A stretch of 5,452 nt of DNA from Candidatus Bathyarchaeota archaeon (GTDB lineage Archaea; Thermoproteota; Bathyarchaeia; Bathyarchaeales; Bathycorpusculaceae): NCBI GenBank assembly GCA_026014845.1, contig JAOZHM010000236.1, positions 1 to 5,452 on the forward strand. The letters are read 5' to 3'. Shown piece by piece: positions 4,834 to 5,452 of this stretch. Within the stretch, counting starts at the first letter, position 1; every line of letters begins with the position of its first letter. A program made the position numbers and the translations under genes. The notes under the pieces are model-generated. The model saw only the letters and a list, made by a program, of their open reading frames with translations, had not been told where the DNA came from and searched no databases.

Positions 4834-5452
4834 ATGTCAACAGTTATTGAAGATATAATTGCAAGAAAGGTTCTTAACAGCCGTGGAGAAGAAACAATAG
4901 AAGTTGATGTTGTAACAACCTCAAGTTTTGGGAGAGTCTCGGCTCCAGCTGGAAAAAGTCGGGGAAAAGCTGAAGTGGTTTCTTATCCTCAAGGCGGAGT
5001 GGACCAAGCAATCAAAAAAGTTGAAGAGGTGATAGCTCCCGAACTAATCGGGTTAAACGTGGATTTTCAAGAAGAAATTGATAAAACACTGCATGAAATC
5101 GACGGCACAAGAGATTTTAGGATTTTAGGCGGGAACACAGCCTTCTCCATTTCGCTAGCAAGTGTCGAGGCTGCAGCGAATTCTTACGGCTTACTTCTAT
5201 TCCATTATTTAGGCGGATATATCGCCCATGAACTCCCATATCCCCTTGGAAACGTGATAAGCGGTGGAAAACACGGTAAGGGAAAAATTCCGGACATACA
5301 AGAATTTCTGGTTCTTCCCTATGGAGCTGAATCCTTTTTAGAAGCCGCTGACGCTAACACTAAAATCCACAGAAGAATTGGCGACATACTGAAGAAAAAG
5401 GACAGGCTCTTTGGTGGCGGAAGAAGTGATGAGGGAGCTTGGATTACGAACA
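4834..5452 (+). CDS. eno: Enolase-family protein with altered active-site loop, 3' end missing
   Basis: Enolase converts 2-phosphoglycerate to phosphoenolpyruvate in glycolysis and gluconeogenesis. About 206 codons are visible, roughly half of a normal enolase. They cover the N-terminal domain (IIARKVLNSRGEETIEVDV, 8-26; APELIG, 68-73; IDGTRDFRILGGNTAFSISL, 89-108) and the start of the barrel. NVISGGKH (140-147) keeps the active-site histidine, IQEF holds the metal-loop glutamate E157, and SDEG holds E200, equivalent to the catalytic glutamate of GDEGG. The usual loop 1 PSGASTGE reads PAGKSRGK (38-45), so the metal-binding first serine is alanine. The family's NKSRLGANA reads DFRILGGNT. The family call is firm. 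Whether it is an active enolase or a paralogue is open, because the C-terminal lysine and histidine are beyond the window. Confidence 0.9.
   Translation, partial: MSTVIEDIIARKVLNSRGEETIEVDVVTTSSFGRVSAPAGKSRGKAEVVSYPQGGVDQAIKKVEEVIAPELIGLNVDFQEEIDKTLHEIDGTRDFRILGGNTAFSISLASVEAAANSYGLLLFHYLGGYIAHELPYPLGNVISGGKHGKGKIPDIQEFLVLPYGAESFLEAADANTKIHRRIGDILKKKDRLFGGGRSDEGAWITN

Overview
This window is archaeal chromosome. It carries a conserved archaeal gene string on the + strand: uS13, uS4, uS11, RNA polymerase subunit D (Rpo3), eL18, uL13, uS9, RNA polymerase subunit N (Rpo10), then the 5' half of an enolase-family gene cut by the window end. eL18, Rpo3 with ferredoxin-type cysteines, and Rpo10 are archaeal/eukaryotic-type proteins, and TATA-box and Shine-Dalgarno signals are both visible. 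Base use is AT-rich, with many AGA, ATA and AAA codons. The lineage cannot be fixed from sequence alone. A TACK-type archaeon such as a Bathyarchaeia member is a guess, based on the two complete Fe-S motifs in Rpo3 and the absence of rpoK after rpoN.

Layout. Positions 3-761 hold the 3' part of a GNAT acetyltransferase that looks like a tandem-domain protein. Its start lies upstream of the window. Positions 762-989 are a spacer with a good TATA box just before uS13 and a possible 38-codon minus-strand ORF that runs into the end of the GNAT gene. Positions 990-2420 hold uS13-uS4-uS11, with gaps of 1-5 bases. A 114-base gap follows, holding an AT-rich hairpin and a Shine-Dalgarno site. From 2535 onward, rpoD-rpl18e-rpl13-rps9-rpoN-eno form a second tightly packed run. 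Gaps there range from a 4-base overlap to 18 bases, and most starts have a GGTGA- or GGAG-type site.

How the genes work together. uS13, uS4, uS11 and uS9 belong to the small ribosomal subunit, and eL18 and uL13 to the large subunit. Rpo3 and Rpo10 are both part of the RNA polymerase assembly platform. The cluster therefore couples synthesis of ribosome and polymerase parts. The last gene should encode the glycolytic enzyme enolase by position, but its catalytic loop 1 differs from the canonical sequence.

Most of the window is ordinary conserved housekeeping sequence. The points most worth a second look are the divergent enolase, the cysteine-rich Rpo3, the two-half acetyltransferase, the small antisense ORF and the missing rpoK. 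I see no mobile element, CRISPR array, tRNA or rRNA.
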